From: Henricia sp. BOLD:AAB3569
Taxonomy: Eukaryota > Echinodermata > Asteroidea > Spinulosida > Echinasteridae
NCBI GenBank assembly: GCA_037783545.1
Contig: JBBELK010000218.1
Span: 992,001-1,056,000, forward strand
Reading direction: 5' to 3'
Length of the DNA: 64,000 nucleotides
Shown here: in pieces, positions 47,030 to 59,100 of the stretch
Numbering within the stretch: position 1 is the first letter of the stretch
Layout: each line of letters starts with the position of its first letter
Program-made: the position numbers and the translations under genes
The notes under the pieces: model-generated
The model's input: the letters and a program-made list of their open reading frames with translations, nothing else
Told to the model about the DNA's origin: nothing
Database searches by the model: none

Positions 47030-47240
47030 TCGAAAAAAAAATGCGACGGGAAAAAAAATGCGACAAAAAAAAAATGCGACGAAAAAAAAAATGTCGACGA
47101 AAAAAAAAATGCGACGAAAAAAAAAAAGGCGACGAAAAGAAAAAAATTGCGACGAAAAGAAAAAAAATGCGACGAAAAGAGAAAAAAATGCGACGAAAAG
47201 AAAAAATGCGACGGGAAAAAAAACGCGACGGGATAAAAAG
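47030..47240. repeat. AAAAATGCGACGAAA minisatellite, right arm
   Basis: The complement of 40850-41065 with a slightly different unit number. The two arrays could pair and are a likely place for rearrangement. Confidence 0.92.
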
Positions 47241-47276
47241 GAGACGCGGATTGATTGGCACATATGGAATTCCATA

Positions 47277-47849
47277 CGTCACAGCAAACCAAAACATACC
47301 CGGCGTTATGCGCACGCATTCAGGTTTGCATACATTTGATTTAGGAATGAGGTCGCATGTTAGATTGGTTCCCGATCCCTATAGATTGGTTCGCTTATTG
47401 CGAAAATATAGGGATCGGTAAAGGGCAGCCATGACGGGCAGAATTCTGCCCGTCACGTGGTTATTATTATTATTATTTTGTTAGTAAGTGCGCAGATTTT
47501 GCATTGACATTTGTAACTTGGCCGTGCGTGTCGAACATCCAATTATGTAAATAAAGTACATTGCCTAAAGCAAAGGGCTTGGCAAATTTTTAAATATAAA
47601 AAATAAAATGTGCACGCGCAAAGACGATTAATTACAGATCAAGATGAAGCGCCCTTTACCTGTCCTGGCTTATATTCTCCTGTATGGAATATGTGGACGG
47701 GAACCAGTCTAGTCGCATGTCACATCGTCTTTGAATTATGTGACCTTTGGCACATTACCAAACTAAATTTATGCAAAACAGGATGCGTGCGCATAATAAC
47801 GACCAATTGTCAACAGAGGGCGGTTTAGATATAAACAAAGAGACATCGT
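47277..47849. other. Intergenic; holds a relative of the SINE empty site
   Basis: 47370-47420 has the inverted phrase CCGATCCCTATA...TATAGGGATCGG. About 47680-47712 reads TGTATGGAATATGTGGACGG then GAACCAGTCT, matching both flanks of the SINE at 30854-31134 joined together. No gene seen. Confidence 0.55.
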
Positions 47850-48253
47850 CTATACACCAATCCGGTAATAAGGTCTTCTTCCCTGTATATCCGCCATAGC
47901 TGGGGGGCTTCCACTGAATGAACTGTATGTTTTTGTTGTTGCTGAAGCTGCATTTGTTTACTTCGAACAAGTTGCGCGTCTTTGTAGGGTTGTGTGCGCG
48001 CGAAGGCGGGCGCGTCGCGTGTACGCAAAGGCGGGCGCGTTGCGTATACGCGAAGGAGGCTCGTTCGTGCATGTAATGGATGAGCGCTTTTCGTTCTAAC
48101 AGCAACACAAAACGCACAGCCCATGCACTGCATGTAATGGATGAGCGCTTTTCGTTCTAACAGCAACACAAAACGCACAGCCCATGCACTGGACGCCCCC
48201 CAGCTATGGCGGATATGCAGGGAGGAGATATTAGTTACCGGATTGGTGTATAG
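47850..48253. mobile_element. 404-bp TIR element, CTATACACCAATCCGGTAA ends
   Basis: Nearly 60-base inverted ends: CTATACACCAATCCGGTAAT ... CCGCCATAGCTGGGGGG and complement. A 61-base tandem duplication (units from 48071 and 48132) lies inside, along with repeated GGCGGGCGCG phrases. Non-coding. Confidence 0.85.
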
Positions 48254-50696
48254 GAGGGCGCACTTTGATTTAGGTATAAATTCGAATTAAATGGAAAATA
48301 ATTTCCACTTTCACTTGTTTATTTTATTTAAAATTCTGTCTCTGTATTATAATTACAACATGTACATGAAGGTTTTTGGAAAGAAATACAATTGTTTAAA
48401 AAAAATCTGCCATACTTCTAAAAGGCTAATACGGCGGCGCACAGCTGTTTTCGGATTTAAAAATCCATTCTGTTTGGGCGTTGCGCATTGTGAGACATCA
48501 CTTTTTGTCCGTGGTTTATTATGTTTACAGAAACAAGTCAAAGACCAACTGAACTGAATTCATTTAACAAAACAATAATATCGTTTTACTATGCAGTATT
48601 TTAGAAAGTTGTTCATCGAGTTTACGAATTCAAATGAACGCGCGCCAGAAAAGGACAAGCCGACAAATACATGATGCTCCCCCCTAAAATGGAAACAGAT
48701 ATTAAATTGCTATATTGACTGAGAACATTGGAAAACAGCAAATAGCTTAGCTTTGTACCAGATGATGAATGAGTTCAACGATACAAAAATATAAACAGAA
48801 CAAAAAGACCAAACATTGAATAATCAATTTTAAATCCTTTACGTAGTGCTCTCATTAAAAACATGAAAGTTTATTTTTGAATAAATGATTTATAAAGTGA
48901 TTATTAGTCTTTTTATCAGATGAACCAATTAATAATCTGGTACAAAGCTATTTCTGACAGGGTCGCTTCGGACTATCGGTGCTCATTCAAAGGTATTCCG
49001 GGTGATGAAACGGACAGTATAGTTGCCGTTTTGCAAAATTATCAGTTATTACCGAGTAATGGTATAATTTAATCTCGGTTTCATGTTTTCTTCTTCTGGG
49101 ACACCCTGTAGACGAAAAATAGCATGATGACGTGTACATAAATCCACAGACAAATGCATCAGGAAGTGGGCGGGTGCTTCGTGTTTCCCTATATAATACA
49201 CACGCGCTATGCTCCATTTTGGTGAAACCCTCCATCAGTTCAAATTAGAGGTAAAAAACAATTTAAAAAGCTGTTCAAACATGGCGGGTGTGTTGTAATA
49301 ATTAAGGTTATACGCCGTTCAACGAGACGTGTGTTAGTGTTTTATATTGGTGAACTTTGCCTAGCTGCCCCTTGTGTATCAGTCTGTAGTTTGACAAAGT
49401 GCCAGTCGTTATTAAAGCGACCGAAAATTCTTGCACACGTTAAGCGAGCAACCAGGTATTTTCTTGCCGACCGATATCTGCGATTTACTCGGCCGGTAGA
49501 TTTTCGGGGCGAACAAATGACCACGGTAAACAATTCGGGAAATGTCCCCGTTTCTTTAAGACGGAGCCAAAGTGAATTGATGTTGTCCTCTCTTAGATTC
49601 ACAATTTCAACGCTAAAAAGGTCATATTTAAAATAAAAAAATTCCAAAATAGCCAGAAAGTCTTCCGAGACAGAAGAAAGGAGATTTGACAGGCCACCAG
49701 TCCAGAGGGCGCGCTGCACGCATCGCACCACAGGCCAAACACGGGAAGTCAGACCTGGGCAAGTCTAGGCAAGGCGCAAAAACGACCGTATAAAACGGCG
49801 TTTTTCGCAGGGTTGCCGATTTCTAAAATACAAAGTATGATGTTTTGTCGTTAAAATAAAATAAATGCTTTAATAATTAATTCGAAAAAAAGAAAAGAAA
49901 TCAAATGTGTTGAGAACCACGGACTGTATACCTTTAAATGCATTTGGTCGTGTGATGAGTGATACTAAATAAAGCAACAGAGTATAGCATTACAAAAAGC
50001 TGGAAAATTTGGAAGCCATTGCGATTAGGTCTTATGCAATCTTTCGAAATCCGTGTTGCAACACCTCGAAAACGTATAGACAAGATTGCTTAATAACGCG
50101 TCTCTTAATATGAGGGTCAAGGTGGATTTTGTTAGCCAATGGTATTTATTCAAGGGGATGTATCTGTCAAAATGCATCATGAAAATGTATTTTGACAAAG
50201 GGTAATTCTCTTGCGGGCATTTTTGAGGAATGGAACAATGATGAGTGAAACGCGAATGCCAGCCCCCGGGTTGGGCCGGACACCGGGGAGGAAACACCCT
50301 CTAAACCGCCCATAATCGACCGCCGAAAGACGGCAACAGCTGAGGCTAATAGGCTTGTGCAATGGTGATCAAAATTTCTTGGAGTCATCTATAAGATAAT
50401 TGGTGGATCTCAGGAGTGAGTTTGGATACTCCTCTCGGCCTTCCGGGGACCGGGATCATGTTTGTGCTGGAACGGAAGCCAGAGGGTTGCCGGGTCGCCC
50501 CTGGCACGGTCAACTCAGGCTGGTATGCACGGGTAGGTCTGATATAATCCCTTTGGTCACAGGTATTTGGACAGATAAAAAGTCCCTTTCAAGAAACATT
50601 GCACAAATGTACACATGTATATCTACCTGCCGTGATATACAGAAACGCAAATTATGTTCCGAAAGATTGAAGAGGCTATATAAGAGATAAGTATTT
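48254..50696. other. Intergenic, no gene supported
   Basis: 48254-48400 resembles the left part of the MITE at 35190-35343. A TATA-like TATATAATA at 49190 precedes CTCCATTTTGG; overlapping frames of 101 codons (+) and 129 codons (-) at 49331-49731 have no recognisable domain. 50220-50500 is GC-rich without clear function. Confidence 0.45.
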
Positions 50697-51310
50697 TATC
50701 GGTCAGTAAACGTGTATTATCTACCCCTTGAGGAAAGGCTGCACCAGCCTCCGTAAGAGCCGCAGAGGTAGGGTACGCCACTCTGTCGGATGTGCCTCAT
50801 TGAGCTCCTGCACTATTTTTTTTGGGACGCGCAGCTCTAGAGGTCAGCTCATCCCTTGCGGGTTTAATCAGGTTGAAAACACAATAAAATTGGTTTTCTG
50901 TGAATCTTTGACTGCAGGATTGTCACATGTGCAGAGAAGGCCGAGAGATGTAAACTATTTTATCGGTCGGTAAGATGTATGACCACCTCTTGTGGAAAGG
51001 CAGACTGCACCAGCAATTGTAAGAGCCACTGAGGCAGGGTGCGCCACCTTGTCCGAAGTGCCTCACTGAGCTCCTGCAGTACTAGGGCTATGGAAGATGC
51101 GCGGCTCCCATACGCGTACTCATGCTCAATCAGGTTGGACAAACGCAACCAAGCTGATTTTCTGATAACCCTAAACTGCAGGATTCTCCCAGAAACAGAA
51201 AATGTCCCATCTTATAACTGCGGGAATCAGTTTGTTAAAACAAGTCCACTTGGACCTGGAGGAAATCACTGGGGCTTGTTATCCACAAGTTCGCTGTATT
51301 CAACAAACTG
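50697..51310. repeat. Tandem pair of a dispersed repeat
   Basis: Two units of about 255 bases begin at about 50697 and 50955 (ATCGGTC.GTAA, then TGCACCAGC, GTAAGAGCC, GGGT.CGCCAC, TGCCTCA.TGAGCTCCTGCA). The downstream TTATCCACAAGTTC phrase matches 38900-38930, where a single copy lies. Non-coding. Confidence 0.75.
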
Positions 51311-52110
51311 TTCAAGGATCGATCTTTAAAAAATGCATAAATTTGTTTAACCATAGACAAAGTATTTATATAGACAACAAAGTATTAAACAGACAAATCA
51401 TGTATACAGAAGAAAGTAAAATCCTTTGAAAAATCACACGGCCCTTCTAAAATAGGACGTGACAGAAACACTTATTAATGCAGGAGTAATTCTATTGGAA
51501 CTTGTGTACAGAATCTGCATGGGAAAATGCTATGTCAATCCTCGTCTGGCTTGACTGCTTATGACAGTATTGCTTTGAAAAATTGCAAGCCACTTCCTAT
51601 ACATGAGAAACGGTGGATCACCCGCTTAATTTACTATTTCCTTATGGGCAATATATGAAGAGCTGCGTCGTGAGTGCGGTATGTGAACTTTGACCGGCAT
51701 CTCGAAAGATGCTATGCCGGTCAAAGACAAAGCCAATAATAATTTAACAAATTCTGTCATTTTATGGGCGATACAACCAGAAATGGATTCAGTGCGCGTG
51801 ATTGGGTTCAGGGGTACACCCAAACCCCAACAAAATAATAAAACCATGCCCACTGAAAAATTATAATATTTGTGTTAGTCTTGACAATTTGTACCGCGCC
51901 TTGTCAACGCGCATGTCATTTGCCGTTCGCCCAGATTCGAGTCAAAATACACTGGTATCCAAATTCATTAGAAATCACACACGAGTCAATGGAAGACGTC
52001 AGGTATTGTAGATGGCTTGGTCACTTTCCATAGACTTTTGTTTAATTTCAAGATACGGTATAGTATGGACACAGTAATGGCGGATATGATAGTTGTTGAC
52101 GTCACGCGTA
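51311..52110. other. Intergenic; small hairpin only
   Basis: CTTTGACCGGCAT at 51688-51700 pairs with ATGCCGGTCAAAG at 51714-51726. No gene recognised. Confidence 0.5.
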
Positions 52111-52337
52111 TGGCACGCCAAAGCGAAAATAATTCAACACTGATAATGTTGCCATAAACCCTAAAAAACAAGTCTCAACATTTTTAAAAACGTGCCAACA
52201 AAAGCACGGTATGCTAGTTTCAAACAGTCTATCAACATTTAAAAGTCATGCCAACCTTTTTTCTTGCGCAACATTTGCGAAAATATGCGTCAACATTAAA
52301 TTATTAGTGTTGAATTATATTTCGCTTTGGCGTGCCA
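52111..52337. mobile_element. 227-bp TA-flanked TIR element
   Basis: Ends TGGCACGCCAAAGCGAAA / TTTCGCTTTGGCGTGCCA, with TA on both sides (52109-52110, 52338-52339). Beyond that a 20-base direct repeat TATGGACACAGTAATG.CGG flanks it at 52064 and 52341, so a local duplication preceded or accompanied the insertion. Confidence 0.85.
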
Positions 52338-52611
52338 TAGTATGGACACAGTAATGACGGATAGCAACCGGTTGTCAAGCCAAGTGAAACCCAAGAATAA
52401 TGTTGCACATAATTCCTTATACAAGTTGCAATTTCCGTGCAAAACCCGCGCTTCCATAGCTCTGTCCACTGTTACATCACTGGTCCTCTTCCTGTTTTCC
52501 TATATATGCAAAATGATATTGATGACCAGCTACACAATCATGCCTGGTCGTAAATGGTCTGGTTCAAAATGGTCGCCATTACCCTTCTTGAAGTGTGGTG
52601 GAACAAAATGA
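52338..52611. other. Short gap, no gene
   Basis: A 94-codon open frame crosses here but begins inside the TIR element and has no domain. Confidence 0.45.
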
Positions 52612-52837
52612 GAGGGCGCGATTGTAGTTGGTAATTGTTTGTTTGTTAATAAAAAAAATAGTATTAAAAATATTGTTTTTTCAAAAACCCGATTTACCTG
52701 TTGTAATTAGGCCTATGTTACAGAGAAAGAATTATGAATAAAATAAATAAATGCAAAGTGAAAAATTATTCTGCATTAAAAAAGGTTATTTTGCATTTAC
52801 TTCTAATTAGTACACAAACAAATCAAAGTGCGCCCTC
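52612..52837. mobile_element. MITE related to the AGGGCGCACTTTGATTTG family
   Basis: The right end CAAATCAAAGTGCGCCCTC and left end GAGGGCGCGATTGTAGTTGG are imperfect inverted repeats; the ends match 35190 and 48254. Confidence 0.6.
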
Positions 52838-53529
52838 CCATACATATTGCATCCACCATACTTCAAAAGGGCTGATGGCGTATTATGGTCAGTCGTGTGG
52901 TGCACCCTTACTTGACGTGGCTATACACTGTACTTGTAATAATGATACATCATTCAGGGGTAACATGAGTTAATCATACATGATTACTTCATTTATCTAC
53001 TTGGATTTCCCCTATGATGACGATGTGCTTTATATCAGTGATGTGGCCTTATGGAATGAGGATTGCCCAGGTACATAAGGTGTACATCATAATGAGTCAT
53101 CTAAGGCGTTACGGTCGTTCCACAATCACCGAGGAGAAGCTATGCGGAACCATGACAGTGGCGCCTAGCTTGCCCCAAAAACTTGCCTAATTCGCGTCCC
53201 CCTGCCCCTCATCGACAATGGCATAGCTGGGTGATAAGGGCGGCTATCTGCCCTCTCAGATAGGGAAGCCGGGATTAAGACGATATTGGCCCCGTGCAAC
53301 GGCAGAGCCAGAACGGTCTTCGTTCTTGTTCGGGGTTGTTCTACTGGGAAACATTATATGGAGCGAACAGGCACCTCCCCCATCTGATAGATGTCAGGAA
53401 AAGAGGTTCTGAAAAGCACCTCCTGTGGTGGGGGTCACACCCTTCCGAAGGACCCATCTTAATCAGATGGGGTTACCAAATCAGCGGTTAGGCAAGTGAA
53501 CATTTAAAGGAGTTGTTCAGATTTTTTTC
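52838..53529. other. Unexplained moderately structured region
   Basis: 53090-53500 is GC-balanced and rich in short inverted pairs: CTATCTGCCCTCTCAGATAG; CCCATCTGATAGATG versus CATCTTAATCAGATGGGG. It looks like structured RNA or an old repeat, but I recognise no snRNA, 5S rRNA or tRNA. Confidence 0.35.
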
Positions 53530-53745
53530 TTCAGAAAATGGATTTCGTTCTAACCTACCAATCCTGTATAATACCTCCCCAAAATACCACCCATGGGAAG
53601 AAAACAGGAAATGTGCAATCTCCAATTTGGATGCGAAAGCAAAAAGGTTGGTGTGATCACTGCACTGATTTCTGGAACGGATAAATTAGTTTACCAAAAA
53701 AAAACATCGGTGGTTTTTGACAATACCCTTGAAATTTGAGAATGG
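53530..53745. repeat. Dispersed repeat, partner of 35695-35930
   Basis: Shares ATGGATTTCGTTCTAACCTA, TGCAATCTCCA.TTTGGATG, AAAAGG.TTGGTGTGATCACTGC and CATCGGTGGTTTTT. Non-coding, diverged. Confidence 0.75.
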
Positions 53746-56014
53746 TTATGAGAAAAATATGACACACAATATGATATAAAAATCTGAACACCCATTAGAA
53801 AAATGGGGGGCTCCTTTAAACCCTTGGATCTCAGCGCTCGTATAGTGCGGGACGCATGCGCACAGCCATCCCCCGTGCCTCTGAAATTAAGAACAAGTTT
53901 TAAGAGGTTCAAGGTTATTAAGTGGGATTTGTAGTCGATGAAGGGGGAATTTAGGGCGAGTGAGGGGGTGACTTATACTGGGGATCGGATGGTCTTTCCT
54001 CAGGGATGGGGCTGAGGACGAGCGGGTTGTATTTCTTGGTCATTTTAGGATTGTAGTTTGGCGAGAAACAACGCCCGCTAGTTTTAGGGTTATGCAGGAG
54101 AACACTTTGTTTGAATCTCGTTCTTAACCTCGAAGAGCGATTTTTGGCAAAAAGAGATGGATGGAATTTAGAAGTCTCCCGGATTTTGCCACGGCCAGAA
54201 AGGTAATTTTAAATCGTTTTTATCAATATAGTATATAATGTTCAGTGCGATCTGTAAATTTTTCGGAAAGCAGAGTGACTGTTCAAGCAGGTTGTTAAAT
54301 GCTTTTTATTTAAATTTCAAAATGTGCAAATGGTCAAACCAAACCTTGCTCATTTTGGAATTAATTAGCCGTTTATATAATGGATGGCGTCGGGAATTCC
54401 TCATTTTCAAATGGAGGTGCAGTTTAGAAAGTCACATACTATGGTGTTGTTGCTATGTGGTGCACGCTGTTGCCTATAGCAATCAACAGTCTTGTTGTTG
54501 CTTAATGCCATAATCCAGCTGTATTGCGTTTAAAGTCAATATTGTTGAGTAATAATGTCGCAACTTAACTTCCGGATTTGTAATATCACTTCCGGTTTGG
54601 GTTCCCCAATTGTTACTGAATATTGGCCTAGATTTCCCACGCCCTACTGTTAAACCAAATAGCCGATATGACCGCCGTTATTTAATCGGTGCGACTCTAC
54701 TTTGAACACCGTGAGCTAACCGTGACCGGACGGAGATATCCCGCCAAGTTTCCCGCCAGGAAAGCTGTTTTTGTTTGATTTGGCGGCGCTGCCGCACAAA
54801 GACAGATTCCCCGCCGATGTTAGGCAAATTGCTCACTTAATATATCCGTCCATCATGCTCAGGATGCTATTGGGTAAGGGTTTAGTCGGCCCAATCCGTC
54901 CCCGACGGCTGTTTCGTGTATGAGGTTTCACGACGGTATAGATTAAATTATCAATTCATGTTTTGTTATGAATATGTAATAAGGGCACTCCCATGTGTTG
55001 GTCGCTCTTTTACCGGTCTTCAAATCTAAAAATCATGACGAGCGAAGTGACACAAAACACTTTAATGTGCAATCACGTTCAACTTAAATAGTTCGGCTGT
55101 TTGATGTATCATGTGCTGATGGGTCAACAGATGATTGGCAGAGGAGGACAACCCGCAGTTCACAAAGCGAGAAAGCGATTACCAGTTTGCCAAAAGTGAA
55201 CAGCGGAGCGGGCCCTGCCTACGACATCAACCACACGACACGACAGTAGCCGAGGGCCGCAGATGCGAAGTGGCCGGGGACACTTAGGGTCGAATTAAGA
55301 CCAGAATTACTCGCACGGGATGGAGTCTTGTTTGTCACGAATTTCCTCCTTTTTTCTCCGCTCCATTCACCGGTCGTCCCGTTGCGTCTTGTACCAGTGG
55401 CAGCGAATTATCGATGTTTGTTTTTCTAAAATAACTTGAATTTTGGCGGTTCCCTTTGTTCGTCTGCACAACGGAATCTCTTCTTTTCTGTCTCGTCTAA
55501 TATACGCCCACTCGTGGAGGGATTTTTACAATTATTGTGAGAACGGAAGGTTGGCAGCACTTTTATCTACTCTAAATCAAGTTGACGTTCAAACCAGATA
55601 TTTGTTTAGCCACGTTAATATTTCTGAGATACACCAAGCCTGAGCCTGCCATTCGTAGAGGTACTTGCAAACCGGAAACAAAAGGTCAAGCATTTTTATT
55701 TGTTTGTGACAAACTCGGACAACATTTTCTTCATTTTATTTATTGAATCAATAGATTTTAAGGTGCCATTTCCATTTATTGGTGTTTCAGCGCTTACAAA
55801 CGCGGTACGGTAAGGTGATAATTCAAAGAAGATCGCCACAACGTTAAAACCCCATTGCCATTCCCTGACTGGTCTCCGGAAGTGTGACCCGAAACGAGAC
55901 TTACGGGGGCTATTGCAGACTTTGATCCACTTAGTTGAGAAAACCGTAAGACGATAGATGATTTTGTTTTGTTTTGCAGACTAACTTAAAGCTCGTACCC
56001 AGGATTGATATGCC
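53746..56014. other. Intergenic; possible CpG promoter near 54.7 kb
   Basis: No exon recognised. 54420-54520 shares a short repeat (GTTGTTGCTATGTGGTGCACG; CAACAGTCTTGTTG) with the LINE region at 36870-36970. See the E2F entry. 55100-55450 is GC-balanced without a domain. Confidence 0.45.
54736..54790. promoter_or_regulatory. Cluster of E2F-like sites
   Basis: ATCCCGCC, TTTCCCGCC and, reversed, TTTGGCGGC occur within 55 bases. TTTSSCGC is the E2F/DP consensus. No matching first exon is identified nearby, so function is unproven. Confidence 0.3.
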
Positions 56015-56103
56015 ACTATGAGCAACTAACAATGGAAATTGGGCACAAACCATTGTTATTAACAATGGTGTGTGCCCCGTTTCCATTGTTAGTTGCTCAT
56101 AGT
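56015..56103. repeat. Palindromic short MITE, copy 4
   Basis: ACTATGAGCAACTAACAATGG ... complement ending GTTGCTCATAGT, with nearly perfect 40-base arms; the best preserved copy of the family at 382, 31420 and 39012. 56104-56424 holds nothing recognised. Confidence 0.88.
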
Positions 56104-56424
56104 GTGCAATGTCCCAAATATTTAACGAACCGTTTGAAGAAGAAAAAAATACTTCACGGGTTGACAAGAAAAACCCGACTAAAAGTGTTGATATATAGCA
56201 ATGTTAACAAACACCACATGATGTTCCCCCTGTAAATTGATACCTTTGTGAGAGAAATTGCAAACTGAAGGTGCTTTTTGAAGAAAAAAATCGTTTGCAG
56301 ACGATTTTTGTTTTACATTTATTCAACACAAAACCAATGCATGGGTTTTAAGGTTTTCCAAAGTATACTGCATCTAATATGTGGCTGAAATTTCTACAAG
56401 GCAGTTTATCAAATATATTCTTTA

Positions 56425-56728
56425 AGGCGGATACACACAATCGCGGAAAAATCACACTTTCGCGCTGCGCTCACCGCATTGCATGAGCTCCCAATCGCCG
56501 ATTATTCCAAAATAGAAAATTCTACTCTGGTATCTTGGGGCTTCTCTAAAACCTCATTGGCTGCGCGTTGGAAAGGTCAGCGCACCGCGGTCAAAGTTCA
56601 ACAAATTTGAACTTTGACCCAGCTCAAAACGTTTTGCGCGTCGCGATAGGCCGCGCACAAGCAGCAAACCAGTTTGTGTACAAACCAATGGCACAGTCTG
56701 ATTTTTCCGCGATAGTGTGAATCCGCCT
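56425..56728. mobile_element. 304-bp MITE with 3-bp TTA duplication
   Basis: Ends AGGCGGATACACACAATCGC / complement GCGATAGTGTGAATCCGCCT, with TTA at 56422-56424 and 56729-56731. A 3-bp TWA target fits PIF/Harbinger. A central hairpin TCAAAGTTCAA...TTGAACTTTGA lies at about 56590-56620. Confidence 0.85.
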
Positions 56729-56926
56729 TTAGTTATGTAATGCTGTCTTATTTTTAAAAGTTCTCCAATTATGTACTATGTCTTTAACAAATGCACTTGT
56801 AAAGTACACTCGTATAATGCAATGAAAATTCACCATAATACCTCAAACATCTTCTACCGGAACCGATGCTCTCTAGATTCGCATTCAGAAAAAGGTTTCT
56901 TTCTTTCTTACTGTAAAGGCACAGGC

Positions 56927-57047
56927 TCGTCAGCAAAGCGCGCGCGCCAAATTCGTGCCACGAAATACGCAGCTCCATGCCTTTGCTATGGAGCTGCGTA
57001 TTTCGTAGCACGAATTTGGCGCGCGCATTGCTGACGAGCCTGTGCCT
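56927..57047. mobile_element. TTAA-family palindromic MITE, complete copy
   Basis: AGGCACAGGCTCGTCAGC...GCTGACGAGCCTGTGCCT with long CG-rich arms. The flanks have lost a clear TTAA (GTAA left, CATT right). Confidence 0.85.
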
Positions 57048-58108
57048 CATTGAACACTGATAAAATAAAATTGTAGCCAAGAATATTTTGAAATGGCTAG
57101 TTTTTAACAAGTGGTTTGCCACGACAGTCAAAATATTAAAAACTCTGTTCTGAGAAAGGATATACCATACATGCAGATGCACGCTAAAAGACGGAAATAT
57201 ATCCACTCTGATTGCAGCAAAAAACGGAACGTATGCGTTTTTCGCTTCAAATCATTTCTAGACCGTCGTTTGATAAATTACCCGGGATTTTCACCACAAA
57301 CACTCGATGTCTCCGCAGAAGATAAATGCTGCAACACGGGTCAAAATACGCAAAAATCCACAAAATTATATTAAAAAATGAAAATGTAGATTAAAGTATG
57401 ATAAATGTTTCTTTCGAAGACGAAATTAGCGTAATGTGCATAATTCTTATGCACATTACAGTAAAAGACAGTGAAACCGAATATTTCAACTCACAATATC
57501 CATTTATTATGGACGAATAAATAAATGAATGAAATACAAGAGATTGGCTGTTACACGGTATTGGTTTTAAAAAATACATGTAAACTCAACTATATCAACG
57601 TTCGGACCTTTTACATCGGAGAGAATAATTTGGATACGTTTCAGCTTCCAAAGAAACTTCAAAAGGAGGAAAAGGGAATACGGGCGGAAAAATAATGGCG
57701 CCATATTATGGACATTTGCTCAAACAAATTGACAAGACGGTATTGAGAGAGCGACTGTTTGCCAAAAGCGCGCCAAAATCAACGGCCAGGACAAGACACG
57801 CGCGCGTCCGGCCGTCTCCACTGTGTAAAATTTGCCTCTGTTCGACAGTTGCACATAATTAGCAAAAGGGGTCAGAAACATTATCGTCCTCTGTTCCATA
57901 TACCTCAGTAAACAAGCCTTGTTCTATTGTTAATTGACCTACACCATTAGAGAACATTGTAAAGGGTTCCTAAGATGAATACACTGTATGACAGGGGGTC
58001 CGTCTTGAATGCTGCGATGATTGCATCGGCAAAACGATGCACATCTGAAAATACCTACAAAATAATTATGCTGATGTCATTTATTGGCTTAAAAAAGGTA
58101 CATGTATA
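57048..58108. other. Intergenic, no gene
   Basis: A small GTAATGTGCATAA/TTATGCACATTAC hairpin lies at about 57430-57459. Otherwise AT-rich with no supported feature. Confidence 0.5.
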
Positions 58109-58548
58109 TGGGTCTTTCCACAGTAATGGGGTACATTTCTGTAACATTCAAGATCTTAGGTCCCAGTTCATTTCAAATGTCTTAATTTTATCTTTAAATT
58201 ATCAAGCTAAACTGAGCAAATAACTTTTTCACCAAGGAGTACGAAAAATAATCCTACAACATACATTTGTGAAAACCTCGTGTACATTTCCTATTACGCA
58301 TGTAACAAAGACGGAAAAAAATGTCACAAAATGGTCTGTCCACGTTACATAGGACGTAATAGGAAAATTTGTACACAAGCTTTTCAAAAATGTATGTTGT
58401 GGCAGCAATTGTTTTACCTTTTTGGGCAAAAGATATCTCCTGAGAACAGAACAAGGACATTTCTTTAATTCTGAGATAAACTAAAGACATCTGAAAGGAA
58501 TTATTGAATTATTTTTCAAATGTACTCCATTACTGTGGACAGACCCAT
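58109..58548. mobile_element. 440-bp TIR element, TGGGTCTTTCCACAGTAATG ends, forward
   Basis: TGGGTCTTTCCACAGTAATG and the complement CATTACTGTGGACAGACCCA form the ends, with TA-rich flanks (TATA...TAT). The inside contains secondary inverted repeats (ACATTTGTGAAAACCTCGTG etc.). Its sister at 60287-60690 is in inverse orientation. Confidence 0.85.
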
Positions 58549-58830
58549 ATGAATTCAACATTTCTTTAAAATTGACATCACGTACGCGATGGTTCAGACA
58601 GTCATTCACTTATAGTCAACGACGATATTTAATAATATGTTGATGGTCTTGCTTTTGGTGGAATATAAATCCTATATTTAAAAAAAACAGTAGACCTATA
58701 TTGAACATTTGAACAAGCAGAATCAGTTAGCATTTTTATGGGTTACATAAAATTGGGTCAGCATGACGTAAGGATTTATTATAGGAAAGGCGTATAATCG
58801 ATAGACCTTCCTTTGAATATACTGACCCAG
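58549..58830. other. Short gap, no feature
   Basis: AT-rich; nothing recognised. Confidence 0.5.
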
Positions 58831-59100
58831 GGCGGTCGGGTTCTTTCCATACCTATAACCTCTGGCGTCCCGGGTTCGATTCCGGGGCATGTATGTGAAT
58901 TGGGTTTGCCGTCCCTACTTGACCGTCTGACAAACACCCCCCCTCCCTCCCACCCCAGGAGATTTCCCTGGGGGTTTTCCTCCCACTTCTAAAACTGCAT
59001 CTTTTTCTTCGTCATCTTGAGTTGATAAAGTAAAGATGAAGCTAATACTGTGCAGTATGCATTAGGGGTCTTACAGTTACCGAAGATGCCATACATTTAA
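58831..59100 (+). mobile_element. tRNA-headed SINE, copy 3
   Basis: GGCGGTCGGGTT, GGGTTCGATTCCGGGGC box B, GGGTTTGCCGTCCCTACTTG, TTCTAAAACTGCA and CGAAGATGCCATA occur in the same order as copies 1 and 2, with a C-rich insertion at about 58928-58958. No clear target duplication. Confidence 0.8.

Larger units (their letters stand above)
45270..47276 (+). repeat. Right arm of the large palindrome (plus orientation)
   Basis: The reverse complement of the left arm, running gag to RT to minisatellite on the plus strand. Relative to the left arm it has lost about 860 bases (junction near 46151-46153, where CAGACGTTCGTC joins CTGAGTGGCC) and about 60 bases near 45435. Both arms end at the same truncated RT and the same minisatellite. 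Confidence 0.93.

Noticed and set aside
49331..49731. Protein gene on either strand
   Set aside because: Overlapping 101- and 129-codon frames without domain, signal or supporting splice sites; kept as intergenic.
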